Shown: positions 9,175-15,423 of the stretch, piece by piece | How the letters are laid out: each line of letters opens with the position of its first letter | Numbering within the stretch: position 1 is the stretch's first letter | DNA from: Victivallales bacterium | Lineage (GTDB): Bacteria > Verrucomicrobiota > Lentisphaeria > Oligosphaerales > Oligosphaeraceae | Reading direction: 5' to 3' | DNA length: 15,538 nt | NCBI GenBank assembly: GCA_017431185.1 | Contig: JAFRLP010000342.1 | Coordinates: 1-15,538, forward strand | Notes under the pieces: model-generated | The model's database searches: none | Told to the model about the DNA's origin: nothing | The model's input: the letters and a program-made list of their open reading frames with translations, nothing else | Made by a program: the position numbers and the translations under genes

Positions 9175-9972
9175 TTATTCCTCAATCTCCACTTTGAAAT
9201 CCTTGATTTCGATGGTGGCCTTGGTGTTGCCGGTCCAATTGGCAAGGACAATCGGGGTTGCCGTCTTGGCGCCGCACCACCAGGACTTCGCGGTGACGCC
9301 TGATGCGGAAATCCCCTTGACGGTGGCGTTGACCGTAGTCCATTCAGGCTTGGTGGTGGAATTCCAAGCGTAGAAATAGGTGTTGGACGGGAGGTGGAGC
9401 CTGACGGCGGTGTTGGCCGCGACGGCGGTCTTGATGGGCTGGCGCAAGGTCAGTTCCGCGATGTCACCCTCGAATTTGGCGGAGGCGATGGCCGGACTGA
9501 GTTTGCTGTTGGGCAGGTCGCTCAAATCCTCCTTGGCTCCAAAGGCGAGCGCGGCATTCGGCGCGATTTTGGAACGCGGAACGGCAAATTTGACTTTGAG
9601 GACCGTGTCACCCGCCTTGGCAGCCTCGGCGAGCGTGCCGAGCGAATCCTTGACGGGGTTGATGCTCAGTGCGGAAATGGCCTTTTTGTCGGCACCGGAC
9701 AGTTGGAAGCCAACGTAGGTGCGCCCGGACTTTTCCCCGCTGGTCTGACGAATCTGGAAGGAGACCTTGTAGTTTTTTTCTGGGTCAATGGTTATCTTCT
9801 GCTTGCCGGTCAACTGCATGCGATTCTCCAGCAGCAGTGCTCCATTCTCGCCCGTTTTGATGGACTTTGCCTGGAGAAATGCCTCTGGTTTGCTCAAATC
9901 CAGTGATTCTGCCAGGCATGCGCCGGCAACCAGCAGAGCGGCGGCAAACATTCCAACGATTGCTTTCTTCAT
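9175..9972 (-). CDS. Secreted beta-rich protein, possible carbohydrate-binding fold
   Basis: 265 residues starting with an evident signal peptide (MKKAIVGMFAAALLVAGACLA); cleavage after A21 is likely. C19, preceded by AGA, leaves a weaker chance of a lipoprotein. The mature part is rich in short beta strands: ITIDPEKNYKVSFQIRQTSG (60-79) and an end of the form PIVLANWTGNTKATIEIKDFKVEIEE (240-265) with a closing acidic strand. That ending resembles jelly-roll (carbohydrate-binding or galactose-binding-like) domains, in which aromatic residues (WNSTTKPEW, SWWCG) could face a ligand. A central Ala/Lys/Thr-rich segment (about 115-185) looks inserted. No enzyme motif is seen. The start is supported by a good Shine-Dalgarno (CAGGAGT) 7 bases upstream. 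The gene stands alone, ended by a hairpin, and is divergent from an AraC regulator that may control it. Binding to sugars is an inference from fold-like pattern only. Confidence 0.82.
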   Translation of the reverse strand: MKKAIVGMFAAALLVAGACLAESLDLSKPEAFLQAKSIKTGENGALLLENRMQLTGKQKITIDPEKNYKVSFQIRQTSGEKSGRTYVGFQLSGADKKAISALSINPVKDSLGTLAEAAKAGDTVLKVKFAVPRSKIAPNAALAFGAKEDLSDLPNSKLSPAIASAKFEGDIAELTLRQPIKTAVAANTAVRLHLPSNTYFYAWNSTTKPEWTTVNATVKGISASGVTAKSWWCGAKTATPIVLANWTGNTKATIEIKDFKVEIEE

Positions 9973-9976
9973 TTTG

Positions 9977-9983
9977 ACTCCTG
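9977..9983 (-). promoter_or_regulatory. Shine-Dalgarno of the secreted-protein gene
   Basis: On the minus strand CAGGAGT ends a few bases before the ATG at 9972. It contains AGGAG at a normal distance and fixes the start codon. It is one of only two clear ribosome-binding sites in the window; most cluster genes lack one. Confidence 0.8.
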
Positions 9984-10093
9984 TATGTTTTGACGCAGGG
10001 GGAACTCCCGGCGCAAATGACTAAAATGTAATGCCTTTTCCGTAATTTGCGAGACCATGGGCGTCTTTTTCTGTTCAATAATCGATATCAGGG
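9984..10093. other. Divergent intergenic region, secreted protein / AraC
   Basis: Non-coding leader between the minus-strand secreted-protein gene and the Rpn remnant preceding the AraC gene. The promoter of the secreted-protein gene should lie here, but I see no convincing -35/-10 pair on either strand. A short GC-rich stretch (GGGGGAACTCCCGG, about 9998-10011) has partial dyad symmetry and could be an operator half; this is weak. A stop codon (TAA, 10079-10081) marks where the frame of the remnant closes on its upstream side. Confidence 0.4.
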
Positions 10094-10299
10094 TTTGCGC
10101 CGTCGCTGATTTCACCGAAGATTTCTCCCGAAATCACTGGTGGGATGGAGAAAATTCTGGAATTGGTGATAAAGTATGTTTGTGCTTCAACGGACAAAGG
10201 TCTGTTTAGGCGCTTCTGTAAGGAAAAAGGAGTGTCTGCTTCTGGCATGCAGTCCAGCGCAGGACTGGTGGAACTCGTGGGGTGCCTATGTCAAGATTT
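10094..10299 (+). pseudogene. Decayed fragment of an Rpn-family transposase gene
   Basis: This stretch reads, in one frame, a sequence matching the C-terminal third of the intact Rpn gene at 11503-12453: PSLISPKISPEITGGMEKILELVIKYVCAS here against PLLIPSEISPKIIDGMEKFL and onward there, then GLVELVGCLCQ against GLLELTGCLWQ. At DNA level, bases 10145-10204 match 12091-12150 at 54 of 60 positions by my hand alignment. The part corresponds to about residues 185-250 of the intact protein; the nuclease core before it and the C-terminal tail after it are absent, so it cannot encode a working enzyme. The frame continues as a spurious ORF to 10381, overlapping the AraC gene out of frame. It looks like a scar left by loss or partial copying of a mobile gene. 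Confidence 0.85.
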
Positions 10300-11202
10300 G
10301 AGGATGGAGTTGAAAGATTCGACCATCAGGATTTTCTGCTGGTCTCCCAGGTGGAGACTCCCGTGGCGGCACTTCAGGTAAGCGAGGAGAGGACGTTGGG
10401 CAATGCGCATTGCCACGATTTCTGTGAATTGACCGCCATCATCAATGGCAGTGGAACCTACTGTTTCCATGAGCATGAGTACACTTTGCATCCGGGGGAC
10501 ACATTCCTGGTTTTGCCGGGAATGGTTCATCGGTATGTGGCGCAGCGTCATCTCACCGTGCTGAATTTCATCTGGTATCCCGATGAATTCCTGATACCGC
10601 TGGAACGCTTTGAGCAGCTGCCTGGCTATCAGGCGTTCTCCCGTCTGGAGCCGCATACCCGTTCCATTCTCAACTTCGAACAGCGACTGATTCTCTCGCC
10701 CGAGGAAATCTCGTTTGTGCAGTTCTATTACAAGCGAATCCGTCAGGAACTGGAACGCCATGCCGACGGCTACCAGTTCGCCTGCTGCTGCATTTTCGCC
10801 GAATTGATGGTGGAACTCTGCCGCCTTTATGCGGCGCAAGGCAGCAAGTCCGAATCCAGAAATCGTTTGGACAATGACTTGTTCCGCATGGAAAAGGTCC
10901 TGCGCTTTCTGGACAAGAACTACATGAACCATATTGGGCGACGGGATGCGGCAGCCGTCTTCGGCAGTTCCCAGGCCACTTTCACGCGCCGTTTTGGCGC
11001 CATCATGCAGGAGTCCTTTTCCGATTATCTTCTGGACTTGCGCTTGCGCCATGCCCATTCCCTGCTTCTGACGACCGACTTGCCTGTCACGGAAATCGCC
11101 TTCCGATGCGGCTTCTGCGACAGCAACTATTTCTGCTATCGTTTCCGCAAGCGCTTTGACTGCCCGCCGCATCGTTTCCGCCTGCATCAGAACGGCAAGT
11201 AG
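10288..11202 (+). CDS. AraC-family transcriptional regulator
   Basis: 304-residue cytoplasmic DNA-binding regulator. The N-terminal half is a cupin-type sensor domain (about 34-105) with NAHCHDFCELTAIINGSGTY, HPGDTFLVLPGMVHRY and LNFIWYPDEF. The C-terminal half is the double helix-turn-helix AraC domain (about 200-300): first HTH around DAAAVFGSSQATFTRRFGAI, linker DYLLDLRLRHAHSLLL, second HTH PVTEIAFRCGFCDSNYFCYRF followed by RKRFDCPPHRFR. Length is typical of sugar-responsive AraC regulators. The ATG at 10288 is preferred to the GTG at 10282, but both lie inside the Rpn remnant, and only a weak GTGGGG stretch precedes them. The first 12-16 residues may therefore be derived from remnant or junction DNA. 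It is divergent from the secreted-protein gene, the most likely target; the inducer is unknown. Confidence 0.95.
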   Translation: MSRFEDGVERFDHQDFLLVSQVETPVAALQVSEERTLGNAHCHDFCELTAIINGSGTYCFHEHEYTLHPGDTFLVLPGMVHRYVAQRHLTVLNFIWYPDEFLIPLERFEQLPGYQAFSRLEPHTRSILNFEQRLILSPEEISFVQFYYKRIRQELERHADGYQFACCCIFAELMVELCRLYAAQGSKSESRNRLDNDLFRMEKVLRFLDKNYMNHIGRRDAAAVFGSSQATFTRRFGAIMQESFSDYLLDLRLRHAHSLLLTTDLPVTEIAFRCGFCDSNYFCYRFRKRFDCPPHRFRLHQNGK

Positions 11203-11424
11203 GCCTCCAGTCCGCATACGGCGGATGAACGGTCATAGAAGGTGTTGCTTTTTTTGCACGCTTGATACATCTGATTTTTAATTTCAAAAGCACGTCATAC
11301 GTGGAACTCCGTATCAATCTCATTTTCAGTTATTTGCTCTTTTTTTATTTTTACGAAAACTATATTTTCAAAATACGGTATTTATCAGAGAATTAAAAAA
11401 TATTGAAAAAACTCAAATAAAGCC
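11203..11424. other. AT-rich intergenic region after the AraC gene
   Basis: No gene is visible. The first bases after the AraC stop hold only a short hairpin (TCCGC/GCGGA, 11211-11225), too weak for a confident terminator, followed by a T-run further on (GCTTTTTTTGC around 11246). From about 11260 the DNA becomes very AT-rich, with runs of T and A up to the Rpn promoter. A small dyad, AAATAC-G-GTATTT, lies near 11370-11385. The low GC marks a likely boundary of acquired DNA. Confidence 0.5.
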
Positions 11425-11452
11425 TTGACAAAGATTCTTTCTATGCTATATT
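11425..11452 (+). promoter_or_regulatory. Near-consensus sigma70-type promoter of the Rpn gene
   Basis: TTGACA (11425-11430) is a perfect -35 box; 16 bases later comes TATATT (11447-11452), a 5-of-6 -10 box. Transcription would start near 11459, leaving a leader of about 44 bases to the ATG at 11503. The surrounding stretch (about 11240-11460) is strongly AT-rich compared with the genes on either side. The TTG of the -35 box happens to open the frame of the Rpn gene, but it cannot be the real start because it is upstream of the transcript. Confidence 0.75.
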
Positions 11453-11492
11453 TAGTTTTGGTAATGTTTTTGCCAGTGGAGAAAGTGTTTCC

Positions 11493-11498
11493 GGAGAG
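11493..11498 (+). promoter_or_regulatory. Shine-Dalgarno of the Rpn gene
   Basis: GGAGAG lies four bases before the ATG at 11503-11505. This supports the start MPKVDAMMK over the upstream TTG at 11425 and an ATG in the leader. Confidence 0.7.
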
Positions 11499-11502
11499 TG
11501 CT

Positions 11503-12453
11503 ATGCCAAAGGTTGACGCGATGATGAAGATGCTGTTCGAGAGCGACGAAGCGGTCGCCGACGTGTTCAATGCCGTGTTTGGAGGTGGCTGCAGGCTGAT
11601 TGATGCCTCCATGGTGCATCCTGCCTCGGAGCATGCGCTTACTATGCTGAAGCAGGACAACGAGCAATGGATGGCAAGGGAGCGAATATGCGATGTTGTC
11701 AGGCGCATCCAATGGGATGACTCCGAGCCGGACAGCTATTTTCTGCTGGGCATTGAGAACCAGTTGAATCCGCATCTGCTCATGCCCTGGCGGGTGATGG
11801 AGATGCAGGATTTGACCTATTGGAGTCAGTTGCGCGAGACCATCCGTCAGTTCAGCGGGGAGAACAAGCCTATGGACAAGGTGGAGTTTCTCAGTGCGGT
11901 GGCCAGGTCTTTTCGGTTCAATCGGATTGTCACGCTGGTCATCTACTGGGGAAATGAACCCTGGTGTGTCCCGCGGCAGTTTGCCGAGTTGCTCAAGCCG
12001 ACGCCATTCACGGCGCTCCTGCCATTTGAACCGAGGATGACGTACCCGCTGCTGATTCCATCGGAAATTTCTCCCAAAATCATCGATGGCATGGAGAAAT
12101 TTCTGAAATTGGTGATAAAGTATGTGTGTGCTTCAAAAGATAAAGGTCTGCTACAGGCGCTCCTGGAAGAATACCCAGAGTATCAGCGACTGCCTCGCAA
12201 TTTGGCGCAGGGGTTGTTGGAACTCACGGGGTGCTTGTGGCAGGTGGATGAAAAAAAGGAGACAGTCAATATGTGCAAGGCAATCGATGATTGGATGAAA
12301 GAGGAACGTGAAGAGGGACGTGATGAGACCGTCAAGAAAATCGTGCTTTATTTGCGCGAGAAGTCTTTGACGGAAGACACTCTTCGGGAATTTCTAGCGG
12401 AGCAGATGAAATACTCTCCTGAGCAGATTGCGGAAATTTGCGCTGTCCATTGA
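11503..12453 (+). CDS. Rpn-family PD-(D/E)XK nuclease / putative transposase
   Basis: 316-residue protein of the Rpn (recombination-promoting nuclease, PD-(D/E)XK) family, encoded by genes spread widely through bacterial genomes; studied members are DNA endonucleases that raise recombination. The nuclease core shows the N-terminal helix region KMLFESDEAVADVFNAVFGG, the acidic residue in RERICDVVRR (D64), the catalytic-like E-x-Q in YFLLGIENQ (E85, Q87), then MPWRVMEMQDLTYW and the VTLVIYWGNEPWCVPR strand and turn (about 143-158) that is a hallmark of this family. The C-terminal part is helical and ends in a charged segment (WMKEEREEGRDETVKK). It appears intact and has its own promoter and ribosome-binding site. 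A decayed relative of its C-terminal region precedes the AraC gene. No terminal inverted repeats bounding it were found, as is normal for this family. Confidence 0.9.
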   Translation: MPKVDAMMKMLFESDEAVADVFNAVFGGGCRLIDASMVHPASEHALTMLKQDNEQWMARERICDVVRRIQWDDSEPDSYFLLGIENQLNPHLLMPWRVMEMQDLTYWSQLRETIRQFSGENKPMDKVEFLSAVARSFRFNRIVTLVIYWGNEPWCVPRQFAELLKPTPFTALLPFEPRMTYPLLIPSEISPKIIDGMEKFLKLVIKYVCASKDKGLLQALLEEYPEYQRLPRNLAQGLLELTGCLWQVDEKKETVNMCKAIDDWMKEEREEGRDETVKKIVLYLREKSLTEDTLREFLAEQMKYSPEQIAEICAVH

Positions 12454-12621
12454 GGCCGTGTCTCCGGCGTTTTATCTCTATGGAATGACAGGGCAGGCAG
12501 GAGGAGCTGGGCAAACGATTTTGAGGAAGGCCCTTTTTCCCTAATGGTGCAGGTAGTTGGATGGTTGGAAGGACAGAAAGTCTTCCTATTCATAGAACTT
12601 CACTTGCAGTTACCTACACTC

Positions 12622-12697
12622 CCGTGTTTCCTGCGTTTTGTTGACGGCGACGAGACGCCGCCGCTACCTTTACTCTTGGGGAAAAGTAACTGTTCAG
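12622..12697. repeat. Repeat copy A with GC-rich hairpin
   Basis: It begins with CCGTGTTTCCTGCGTT (12622-12637), identical to bases 13030-13045. Next is a hairpin, CGGCG (12645-12649) / CGCCG (12656-12660), and it ends with GTAACTGTTCAG (12686-12697), the exact reverse complement of the end of copy B. Together with copy B this is a dispersed, probably REP- or MITE-like family; both copies lie in the gap after the Rpn gene. Confidence 0.7.
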
Positions 12698-12737
12698 GAG
12701 GTGGGGAGAGAAAGGTTCTGGCATCTGTTGCCTTGAA

Positions 12738-12814
12738 CTCCAATGCTCCGAAACTCCACGTGGCGAAAGCAATTCACTGTTGCTTTCGCCACTGGGAGTT
12801 CTGGAGTTTGGGAG
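12738..12814. repeat. Long imperfect inverted repeat with perfect 13-bp core
   Basis: GTGGCGAAAGCAA (12760-12772) and TTGCTTTCGCCAC (12780-12792) pair perfectly around a 7-base loop, TTCACTG. The outer arms also pair with small internal loops: AACTCC (12752-12757) with GGAGTT (12795-12800), then CTCC (12746-12749) with GGAG (12803-12806), then CTCCAA with TTTGGGAG. The whole structure is about 77 bases. Function unknown: it could be a small mobile element or a structured RNA. Confidence 0.7.
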
Positions 12815-12893
12815 AGGAGAGTGCCCAGGGATCTGATGTTGTCGGCGTTCGTGAGATTTTGCCAAAAGCGCTAGCGCAGCGCTGATGGTCTTG

Positions 12894-12933
12894 TTTTTCC
12901 TCGGGGACAAGCGAGCTTGTCCCCGAGGAAAAA
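12894..12933. repeat. Perfect 40-bp palindrome
   Basis: Each arm is 19 bases, TTTTTCCTCGGGGACAAGC at 12894-12912 with its exact reverse complement at 12915-12933, around a 2-base centre (GA). T-runs are on the 5' side and A-runs on the 3' side on both strands, the reverse of an intrinsic terminator, which would have a T-run after the stem. So although it lies between convergent genes, it is not a canonical terminator. It could still block transcripts by structure, or be a protein-binding or recombination site. Confidence 0.85.
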
Positions 12934-12946
12934 CTCAAACCATCAC

Positions 12947-12960
12947 GGTCCGTAAGGACC
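12947..12960. repeat. Small hairpin with GNRA-type loop
   Basis: GGTCC (12947-12951) and GGACC (12956-12960) pair around GTAA, a GNRA-type tetraloop in the RNA of the plus strand. It lies 13 bases beyond the 40-bp palindrome and may belong to the same repeat unit. It is too short for a functional claim alone. Confidence 0.5.
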
Positions 12961-13021
12961 TTTGACAAAATCTCTTCTGTGTATTTTTTGTGTTTTGTGG
13001 ACAAAAATGGGGTTCTCCTAT

Positions 13022-13093
13022 GAAACACACCGTGTTTCCTGCGTTGTGTTGGCGACGGCGGGGACGCCGTCGGTACACCCACTGAACAGTTAC
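13022..13093. repeat. Repeat copy B with two hairpins
   Basis: Two adjacent inverted repeats: GAAACAC/GTGTTTC (13022-13028, 13032-13038, loop ACC) and CGACGGCG/CGCCGTCG (13053-13060, 13065-13072, loop GGGA). The stretch CCGTGTTTCCTGCGTT (13030-13045) equals part of copy A, and the GC-rich hairpin that follows aligns with that of copy A. It ends with CTGAACAGTTAC (13082-13093), inverted relative to copy A, just 13 bases beyond the stop of the rhamnosidase-like gene. Confidence 0.75.
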
Positions 13094-13106
13094 GGTGAAA
13101 ATAGCA

Positions 13107-14639
13107 TTACAGGAAGCAGACGGGAGTCGCGCTCCATGCGTGGCAGGAACTGTTGAGGCGGAAGTCCTGATAGGGGGAGAAGAGCGGTTTTGTCGGGACG
13201 TAGCATTCCCAGAAGGTGTCGGCGCCGTGGCGGAGCATTCCGCCCCAATAGGCGTCCAGCAATTCCGTGATATGCTGGCGGTCTCCGCAAAGTGCGTATG
13301 CTTCCAGCAGATAGTGCATCATGTAGGGTGTCGTGGGCCGAATGGCGTCTGGCATCTGCTCCACGGTGTGCAGGGCGCGTAGCCCCTCTTCGGGGGAAAG
13401 GGCGCCGCCGAGAATCATCCAGACCTGCGATGCGCAGGATATCTGACGGGATGCTCCGGACTCCATCAGGCCAGTGGAAGGGTTGAGGAAGTGCTGGCGG
13501 GCCGCGTCATGCCATTGTTTCGCGAGTTTTTGCAAGTTCGCAGTCGGACGGTTCAGGCGTTTGGCAAGCCGTATCAGCGCGTGAAGCGAGCACAATGCCA
13601 GACCGTGCATCGACGCCTGCTTGTCCAGGGCAGGGCAGTGGTCGATGAAGAAATCCGCCTGCTCTTCGGGCGGAATGTGGAACACGCCATCCTTCACAAA
13701 GCGGACAAGCGACTCAAACTGGCAGGCTGCCAACTCAAACAAATCCTCTCCGACACGGAGGTTTCCTGACCAGCGACAGTGTTCCTCCAGAACCACGGCG
13801 AACAGCAGGGCATAGTCATGCATCATGCAGCCGGGACGGGGGCAGGGGCGCTCGAAGACGCAACCTGGCAGTTCTCCGTTTGCGGTGACATTGGCCGCCA
13901 GCAGGTAGAGGCAGCGTTCCACCAGGTCAAATCGGCGATAGGTCAAACGGTTGAGCATGGCTTGCAGGCGAAGGTCGCCTGTCCATAGCCTGCGGTCTCG
14001 TTTGGGGCCGTCCTCCAGGCAGGTTTGCATGCAGTTGCGCAGCGTGCGGACACTGGCGTCGTGCAACTGTCGCTGGAATGGGGAAAGGTGCGTGGGCGGC
14101 GGTGGCAGATGTTCCTCTGCGCCTTCGGCCAGAATGTGGAGGTCCCGCACTTTCAGGCTTCCTGGCACACCGATGAAGTCCAGGCGGATATAGCGGCAGG
14201 AGTGACGGCGGGAGACCTCCAGCGGCGCTGGCAGGTCATCCACCGTGATGGTTTCCGCAGGAAGCCAGGCACGGTTGAGAATGCCTGTGAACGGGTCATC
14301 TATATGGGTTAACTCCGCTGGCATTTCTCCGCAGGTGACGCGGATGCGCGCAGGAGAGTCGGCGTAGCCGTCAGCGTAGTCGAGGCGGCAACGGAACCTG
14401 CCGACCACGGTTTCAGGCAGTTCGACCATCAGGGTGTCGCCAGTGCGGAAACTGCGCTCCGCCAGAAACGGTTGCAACGGAGTGCGCTTCAGGCGGACTC
14501 CTTGCCAGGCATTCTGGTCTTCCATCGGAGACACCGCCCAGGCTGCATCGACACGCCAGTGTTTCAGCACTGGCTTCAGGGTCTCTGCGCGTACGAGCCA
14601 GGCGTTACGGTTAAAAGAGAGGTTTTGCGGAACAGCCAT
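13107..14639 (-). CDS. GH78-like alpha-L-rhamnosidase, short C-terminus
   Basis: 510-residue protein resembling family 78 glycoside hydrolases, which remove terminal L-rhamnose from plant glycans, flavonoids and pectic side chains. Residues 1-180 are beta-sandwich-like; about 190-510 form the (alpha/alpha)6 six-hairpin domain. The signature EDGPKRDRRLWTGD (209-222) corresponds to the catalytic-acid loop, with Asp (D215) where many family members have Glu. TFWE near the end (E478 in GADTFWE) fits the catalytic base. The protein stops right after CHAWSATPVCFL (499-510), where relatives usually continue into a further C-terminal beta domain, and a repeat begins 13 bases beyond the stop. No signal peptide is visible. 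The start at 14639 is chosen because it lies 37 bases after the stop of the prepilin-like gene; an ATG at 14708 would overlap it. The two genes appear co-transcribed. Substrate inferred from family only. Confidence 0.8.
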   Translation of the reverse strand: MAVPQNLSFNRNAWLVRAETLKPVLKHWRVDAAWAVSPMEDQNAWQGVRLKRTPLQPFLAERSFRTGDTLMVELPETVVGRFRCRLDYADGYADSPARIRVTCGEMPAELTHIDDPFTGILNRAWLPAETITVDDLPAPLEVSRRHSCRYIRLDFIGVPGSLKVRDLHILAEGAEEHLPPPPTHLSPFQRQLHDASVRTLRNCMQTCLEDGPKRDRRLWTGDLRLQAMLNRLTYRRFDLVERCLYLLAANVTANGELPGCVFERPCPRPGCMMHDYALLFAVVLEEHCRWSGNLRVGEDLFELAACQFESLVRFVKDGVFHIPPEEQADFFIDHCPALDKQASMHGLALCSLHALIRLAKRLNRPTANLQKLAKQWHDAARQHFLNPSTGLMESGASRQISCASQVWMILGGALSPEEGLRALHTVEQMPDAIRPTTPYMMHYLLEAYALCGDRQHITELLDAYWGGMLRHGADTFWECYVPTKPLFSPYQDFRLNSSCHAWSATPVCFL

Positions 14640-14676
14640 CTTAAGCAATGCGAAACTGGCGGGGACGATGGTTTGT

Positions 14677-15423
14677 TCAGTCAGCCGAATAGGGGTGGAA
14701 TGTGCCATTGGGACCAAACAAGGCGATGTTGTATTTCGCCTCGCCCTGCACATCGCAGCACTCCCTGATTCTTGCGCGAAGAGTTCCGACGGAATTGAAG
14801 GATTCAGCATGGCCGTCAAGGAAGAGGAGGTTGCCCTGGTTGCCATGTGCCCCCACGGAGTAGGTTGCCGATTTATTGCGGTCTGCGTTGTAACTGCCTG
14901 TCATGTCCGTTTGGGCGACGTAAAATTGGGCGATGCTCTTCTCCATGATCATGTTGGAATTGTAGGTATCCCCGTTGAGCAGCGCCAGGGTCGGGGATTT
15001 GATGCGCGTTTCCGCAATGGCGACATGCCTGACCCAGTCACCAGAATGCCATTTGACGAAGGCATTGTTGTAGCCGATGGGGACATCGTTGGTTTGGGTG
15101 CTTAACCCCGTGCCGCCGTATGTATTGGCGTTGGTGTTGTATCCGACATTGACGTTCTTGAATGGCGCGCGACCTGGGCAGACGATTTCGTCGGGTGTGT
15201 CAGACGACAGAACCTTGGCGCTGAGCAAGTATCCGAACCATTTGTTATTGGCACTTCTGGAACGTCCAAGCAAGCCGTCGCAATCGGCGAGATACAGTTG
15301 GCTTGCAAGGCCCACTTGCTTGAGGTTGTTGGTGCAGGCGGTGGAACGCGCCTTTTCGCGCGCCTTGCTTAGTGCGGGCAGCAGCATTGCGGCGAGAATG
15401 GCGATTATGGCTATGACGACCAT
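14677..15423 (-). CDS. Prepilin-like H-X9-DG protein lacking the usual leader
   Basis: 248 residues as read from the ATG at 15423. It starts directly in the hydrophobic helix, [26 protein letters not shown] (1-26), the hallmark of type II secretion/type IV pilin-like proteins abundant in Planctomycetes, Verrucomicrobia and Lentisphaerae. These assemble via that helix or anchor surface proteins. The C-terminal H-X9-DG motif is clear: H193, nine residues, D203-G204 ([16 protein letters not shown]). Normally a short basic leader and a prepilin peptidase site (F-T-L-I-E-L-L) precede the helix. Here the in-frame upstream codons read [14 protein letters not shown] after a stop at 15466-15468, with no ATG and no FTLIE in any frame. 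So the leader is lost or replaced, and the gene may be 5'-truncated. It precedes the rhamnosidase-like gene by 37 bases, an arrangement typical of glycan-use loci in these groups. No Shine-Dalgarno is visible; bases 15424-15538 beyond it are AT-rich nearby and hold no other gene that I can support. Confidence 0.8.
   Translation of the reverse strand: MVVIAIIAILAAMLLPALSKAREKARSTACTNNLKQVGLASQLYLADCDGLLGRSRSANNKWFGYLLSAKVLSSDTPDEIVCPGRAPFKNVNVGYNTNANTYGGTGLSTQTNDVPIGYNNAFVKWHSGDWVRHVAIAETRIKSPTLALLNGDTYNSNMIMEKSIAQFYVAQTDMTGSYNADRNKSATYSVGAHGNQGNLLFLDGHAESFNSVGTLRARIRECCDVQGEAKYNIALFGPNGTFHPYSAD

Larger units (their letters stand above)
12454..13106. other. Gene-free block of repeats between convergent genes
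   Basis: About 650 bases between the end of the Rpn gene (plus) and the end of the rhamnosidase-like gene (minus). Small ORFs exist on both strands but they run across hairpins, have no ribosome-binding site and resemble no protein I know. Instead the block carries several palindromic elements and a repeated motif pair, listed separately. Around 12970-13010 there is a T/G-rich stretch (TGTGTATTTTTTGTGTTTTG) of non-coding character. Such blocks in Lentisphaerota-like genomes are usually dispersed repeats, but copy number cannot be checked here. Confidence 0.7.

Noticed and set aside
10145..10381. 78-residue ORF as an independent gene
   Set aside because: Its first part is the Rpn fragment and its last part overlaps the AraC gene in the wrong frame. 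It is a decay product, not a gene.
11425..11502. Upstream TTG start giving a hydrophobic N-terminus to the Rpn protein
   Set aside because: The TTG is the -35 box of the promoter and lies before the transcript start. The ATG at 11503 has a proper Shine-Dalgarno and gives the normal family N-terminus.
12544..13082. Small ORFs of about 80-110 residues in the repeat block
   Set aside because: They cross hairpins and repeats on both strands, lack ribosome-binding sites and show no protein-like pattern.
12600..13100. CRISPR array
   Set aside because: The repeated motifs occur only twice, at irregular spacing and with hairpins unlike a CRISPR repeat-spacer series, and no cas gene is present.
14434..15105. 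223-residue plus-strand ORF across the rhamnosidase and prepilin genes
   Set aside because: It is antisense to two recognisable genes and has no recognisable features.
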